Assembly: GCA_039649115.1 (NCBI GenBank)
Contig: JBBWZQ010000082.1
Coordinates: 1-24,317, forward strand
Direction: 5' to 3'
Origin: DATEJJ01 sp039649115
GTDB taxonomy: Bacteria > Actinomycetota > Actinomycetes > Mycobacteriales > Micromonosporaceae
Length of the DNA stretch: 24,317 nucleotides
Positions within the stretch are counted from its first letter, which is position 1. Every line of letters begins with the position of its first letter. Below the pieces are notes generated by a model. The model was not told the origin of the DNA and did not search any database. It saw only the letters and a program-made list of their open reading frames with translations. Position numbers and translations under genes: made by a program. Below, one piece after another: positions 21,825-24,317 of the stretch.

Positions 21825-22406
21825 ATGACGCCGGAAGAGGTCGGCGCCCGGCTGGCCGGCCTGGTCGCGGGCGGGGTCGCTGCGGTATCGGACGGGGGCG
21901 CCTACGCCCGCGCCACGGTCGACGTGCCGGTGACCGCCTGGCGGCCGGCGATCAGCGCGGCCCGTGACGACGCGGAGCTGGACTGCGACTTCTTCGACTG
22001 GCTGTCCGCAGTGGACGAGTTGGCCGAGGGCTTCACGGTCGTGGCGCACGTGTGGTCGACCACCCGCCGGCACGGCGTGCTGGTGCGCACCCGGTTACCC
22101 GGCGGGGACGCCGCCGGGCTGCCCTCCATTGTGGACACCTACCCCGGCGCGGCCTGGCACGAGCGGGAGACGTACGAGATGTTCGGCGTGGACTTCACCG
22201 ACCATCCCGGCGGGCTGCGGCCGTTGCTGCTGCCGCCGGAGTTCGAGGGCCACCCGCTGCGCAAGGACTTCGTGCTCGCCGCCCGGGTCGCCAAGCCGTG
22301 GCCCGGTGCCAAGGAGCCCGGTGAGTCGCACGACCCGAGCGCCGGGCGCCGCGCCCCGATGCGACCGCCCGGCGTACCCGCGCCAGGGGAGTGGGGGCCC
22401 GCCTGA
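21825..22406 (+). CDS. nuoC: NADH-quinone oxidoreductase subunit C (divergent type)
   Basis: 193-aa peripheral-arm subunit of complex I. The family signature is clear: CDFFDWLSAVDEL near residues 51-63, VWSTTRRHGVLVRTRLPG and the signature WHERETYEMFGVDFTDHPGGLRPLLLPPEFEGHPLRKDFVLAARV. A Pro-rich C-terminal extension follows (WPGAKEPGESHDPSAGRRAPMRPPGVPAPGEWGPA). Its stop overlaps the nuoH ATG as TGATG, so NuoC and NuoH are translationally coupled; in ordinary operons nuoD (and often nuoEFG) lies between them. The ATG has no Shine-Dalgarno and is probably leaderless. No nuoB or nuoD is present in this window. Confidence 0.93.
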   Translation: MTPEEVGARLAGLVAGGVAAVSDGGAYARATVDVPVTAWRPAISAARDDAELDCDFFDWLSAVDELAEGFTVVAHVWSTTRRHGVLVRTRLPGGDAAGLPSIVDTYPGAAWHERETYEMFGVDFTDHPGGLRPLLLPPEFEGHPLRKDFVLAARVAKPWPGAKEPGESHDPSAGRRAPMRPPGVPAPGEWGPA

Positions 22407-23365
22407 TGCCGGTCTGGCTGGAGGTCGTGCTGCGGGTGCTCGGGGTCGTCGTCGCCTTCCTCACGCTGCCGCTGATCGTCGGGCAGACCGAGCACAAGGT
22501 GATGGCGCACATGCAGGGCCGGCTGGGCCCGATGTACGCGGGCGCCTTCCACGGCTGGGCACAGCTCATCGCCGACGGGGTGAAGTTCGCGCAGAAGGAG
22601 GACGTGTCGCCCCGGGCCGCGGACGGGCCGGTGTTCCGCATCGCTCCGCTGGTCGCGCTGCTGCCCTATCTGGTGGCGCTGCTGGTCATCCCGCTCGGGC
22701 CGGGGGACTGGCTGGTGGGGCAGCCGCTGGACGTCGGGCTGTTCCTGGTGCTCGCCGTGGTGGGCGTGGGCGTGGTTTCGGTGTTGATGGCGGCGTGGTC
22801 CAGCGCCAACAAGTACAGCCTGCTGGGCGGGTTGCGGGCGGCGGCCCAACTGCTCGGGTACGAGCTTCCGTTCGTCCTCGCCGCGGCCTCGGTGGCCATG
22901 GCCGCCGGTACCCTCAGCCTGCCCGGCATCGTCGCGGCCTGGCGGCCGTGGTGGCTGCTGTGGCAACTGCCGGCGATGGTGGTGTTCTTCCTCGCCGGCG
23001 TGGCCGAGATCCGGCGGCCCCCGTTCGACATGCCGATCGCCGACTCCGAGCTGGTCTTCGGCTACATGACCGAATACACCGGGCTGCGCTTCGCGTTCTT
23101 CCTGCTGGCCGAGTACGTCGGCATCGTGGTGATCGCGGCGCTGACCACCGTGCTGTTCCTGGGCGGCTGGAAAGGCCCGTTCGACGCGCAGCTCGGCTGG
23201 CTGTGGACGCTGGTCAAGGTGTTCGCGGTCTCCTTCGTGATCATCTGGTTCCGGGTCGCGTTCCCCCGCCTGCGGGCCGACCAGTTGCAGCGGCTGTGCT
23301 GGCTGGTGCTGGTACCGGTGTCGCTGGGGCAACTGGTGCTGACGGCGGTGGTCCGAGTCAACTAG
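22406..23365 (+). CDS. nuoH: NADH-quinone oxidoreductase subunit H (divergent type)
   Basis: 319-aa membrane subunit that forms the quinone site with the peripheral arm, with about eight predicted helices. Signatures: QGRLGPMYAGAFHGWAQLIADGVKFAQKED, WSSANKYSLLGGLRAAAQLLGYELPFVLA and RRPPFDMPIADSELVFGYMTEYTGLRFAFFLLAEY. The usual PFD(L/M)PEAE(S/Q)EL reads PFDMPIADSEL here, so one conserved acidic residue of the quinone-chamber loop is Ile and another is Asp. ATG 22406 is the start, overlapping the nuoC stop, with a purine-rich AGGGGAGTGGGGG upstream; GTG 22391 is less likely. The next gene is a MarR/GNAT fusion rather than nuoI. Confidence 0.93.
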   Translation: MPVWLEVVLRVLGVVVAFLTLPLIVGQTEHKVMAHMQGRLGPMYAGAFHGWAQLIADGVKFAQKEDVSPRAADGPVFRIAPLVALLPYLVALLVIPLGPGDWLVGQPLDVGLFLVLAVVGVGVVSVLMAAWSSANKYSLLGGLRAAAQLLGYELPFVLAAASVAMAAGTLSLPGIVAAWRPWWLLWQLPAMVVFFLAGVAEIRRPPFDMPIADSELVFGYMTEYTGLRFAFFLLAEYVGIVVIAALTTVLFLGGWKGPFDAQLGWLWTLVKVFAVSFVIIWFRVAFPRLRADQLQRLCWLVLVPVSLGQLVLTAVVRVN

Positions 23366-23367
23366 TT

Positions 23368-23384
23368 CCTTGACTGAGTCAAGG
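23368..23384. promoter_or_regulatory. Perfect 17-bp palindrome, probable MarR operator
   Basis: CCTTGACTGAGTCAAGG: 8-bp arms with a single central base, covering the -35 of the downstream MarR/GNAT gene. A further half-site GAGTCAA lies at 23355-23361, forming a second overlapping inverted repeat (AGTCAA-N8-TTGACT). This is typical of MarR-family autoregulation. Confidence 0.75.
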
Positions 23385-23397
23385 ATCTGGCTAGGGT
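23370..23397 (+). promoter_or_regulatory. Promoter of the MarR/GNAT gene, leaderless
   Basis: -35 TTGACT (23370-23375), 16-bp spacer, -10 TAGGGT (23392-23397), then 7 nt to ATG 23405. It is the best promoter in the window; the -35 lies within the palindrome, so bound regulator would block RNA polymerase. Confidence 0.7.
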
Positions 23398-23404
23398 GGA
23401 TCCC

Positions 23405-24316
23405 ATGCCGGACCTCGTCGCCACCGTGCGGGACTTCAACCGCTTCTACACCAACGTGATCGGGGTGCTGCGCGGCGGCCTGCTGGACACCCCGTACACG
23501 CTCACCGAGGCACGGGTGATCTTCGAGCTGGCGCAGCGGGATGCGATGGAGGCGACCGAGTTGCGGCGCGAGCTGTACATCGACGCCGGGTACCTGAGCC
23601 GGATCCTGAGCCGCTTCGCCACGGACGGGCTGATCGGCCGGCAGCGCTCGGGCGCCGACGCGCGGCGGCAGGTCATCCGGCTGACCGCGGCCGGCCGGCA
23701 GGCGTACGCGATCCTCGACGAGCGCTCCGGCACCGAGATCACGTCGATGCTCGACCGGCTGGGCGGGGAGCAGCGGCAGCGGCTGGCCGGTGCCATGGCC
23801 ACGATCCGGGAGGTGCTCGGCGAGGCACCCCGCCCGAGGGCGTACCTGATCCGCCCGCCCCGCCCGGGCGACCTGGGCTGGGTGATCGCCCGCAACGGCG
23901 CGACCTACGCCGAGGAGTACGGCTGGGACGTCACGTACGAGGCGCTCGTCGCGCGGATCGTCGCCGACTACGCGGCCGACCGGGACCCGCGCCGGGAGGC
24001 GGCCTGGATCGCCGAGCTGGACGGATCTCCGGTCGGCTGCGTGTTCTGCGTGCGGCGCGACGAGGAAACCGCGCAACTGCGCCTACTGCTGGTCGAGCCG
24101 GCGGCTCGCGGGTTGGGGATCGGGGGCCGGCTGGTGGACGAGTGCCTGGCCTTCGCGAAGCAGGCCGGGTACCGGCGCATCATGCTCTGGACCAACGACG
24201 TGCTCGCCGAAGCCGGTCGCGTCTACGAGCGGGCCGGGTTCGTGCTGCGCGACGAGGAGCGGCACCACAGCTTCGGCCACGACCTGGTCGGCCAGACCTG
24301 GTGGAAAGACCTGTGA
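23405..24316 (+). CDS. MarR-type regulator fused to a GNAT acetyltransferase
   Basis: 303 aa. Residues 1 to about 140 are a MarR winged helix (VRDFNRFYTNVIGVLRGGLLDTPYTLTEARVIFELAQRDAMEATELRRELYIDAGYLSRILSRFATDGLIGRQRSGADARRQVIRLTAAGRQAYAILDERS). Residues from about 147 on are a GNAT domain with the acetyl-CoA loop LLLVEPAARGLGIGGRLVDECLAFAKQAGYRRIMLWTNDVLAEAGRVYERAGFVLRDEERHHSFGHDLVGQTWWKDL. This fusion is a known actinobacterial arrangement; the acetylation target is unknown. ATG 23405 fits the leaderless promoter; GTG 23396 would lie across the -10. The promoter palindrome implies autorepression. It follows nuoH by 39 bp but has its own promoter. Confidence 0.93.
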   Translation: MPDLVATVRDFNRFYTNVIGVLRGGLLDTPYTLTEARVIFELAQRDAMEATELRRELYIDAGYLSRILSRFATDGLIGRQRSGADARRQVIRLTAAGRQAYAILDERSGTEITSMLDRLGGEQRQRLAGAMATIREVLGEAPRPRAYLIRPPRPGDLGWVIARNGATYAEEYGWDVTYEALVARIVADYAADRDPRREAAWIAELDGSPVGCVFCVRRDEETAQLRLLLVEPAARGLGIGGRLVDECLAFAKQAGYRRIMLWTNDVLAEAGRVYERAGFVLRDEERHHSFGHDLVGQTWWKDL

Positions 24317-24317
24317 G

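Noticed and set aside
22139..24076. Long minus-strand open frame opposite nuoC, nuoH and the MarR/GNAT gene
   Set aside because: His/Gln/Arg-rich shadow of three confident plus-strand genes.

Overview
The window comes from a very GC-rich actinobacterium, most likely of the Micromonosporaceae (Actinoplanes/Micromonospora type). The protein families support this (KorAB, actinobacterial Mrp without a CxxC, DUF3117, a Rv1232c-like MgtE_N/CBS protein, a PaaX-family regulator), as do the frequent GTG starts, dense start/stop overlaps and several promoters whose -10 box sits 6-7 nt before a start codon (leaderless genes). It is ordinary chromosomal core and near-core sequence; I see no insertion sequence, tRNA, rRNA, phage gene or CRISPR array.

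Layout. Positions 1-3602 (minus): korA-korB, a 2-oxoacid:ferredoxin oxidoreductase, followed by the 5' part of a secreted family-10-like glycosyl hydrolase that runs off the left edge. 3754-5511 (minus): a signal-peptide protein with a Pro-rich stalk, one C-terminal membrane span and a repetitive acidic tail, function unknown; nuoA diverges from it (5589-5966). 5971-6840 (minus): a FolP2-type dihydropteroate synthase homologue, divergent from a tightly coupled plus-strand operon: DivIVA-like membrane protein, SRPBCC protein, 3-methyladenine glycosylase I (Tag) and an unknown 164-aa protein. 9087-10729 (minus): a PaaX-family regulator coupled to a PaaG-like enoyl-CoA hydratase/isomerase. 10985-12754 (plus): DUF3117 and leucyl aminopeptidase. 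12831-14538 (minus): an AlkA-like HhH protein and an O-methyltransferase, divergent from htrA-tatB (14688-16471). 16491-19719 (minus): mrp, a DUF1003 membrane protein and a soluble PRC/MgtE_N/CBS protein. 19791-20663 (plus): a PhzF-family protein. 20665-21749 (minus): an AMMECR1-domain protein and a flavin-split-barrel-like protein. 21825-23365 (plus): nuoC-nuoH, followed by a palindrome-controlled MarR/GNAT fusion ending at 24316.

Two themes tie the window together. First, folP2, DivIVA-like, tag, DUF3117, O-methyltransferase, htrA, tatB, mrp, DUF1003 and MgtE_N/CBS follow the order of the mycobacterial Rv1207-Rv1232 region (recalled from memory), but sigE/rseA are absent next to htrA. Second, that block lies between nuoA and nuoC-nuoH. 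These nuo genes are of a divergent type and lie near korAB, as if a second, ferredoxin-linked complex I cluster has been dispersed.

The most useful non-coding observations are a 5 x 16-bp tandem repeat exactly filling the convergent pepA/AlkA-like gap, a structured leader ahead of pepA with a 17-bp duplication, a perfect 17-bp palindrome over the -35 of the MarR/GNAT gene, and an O-methyltransferase whose only good ribosome-binding site precedes an ATC codon.
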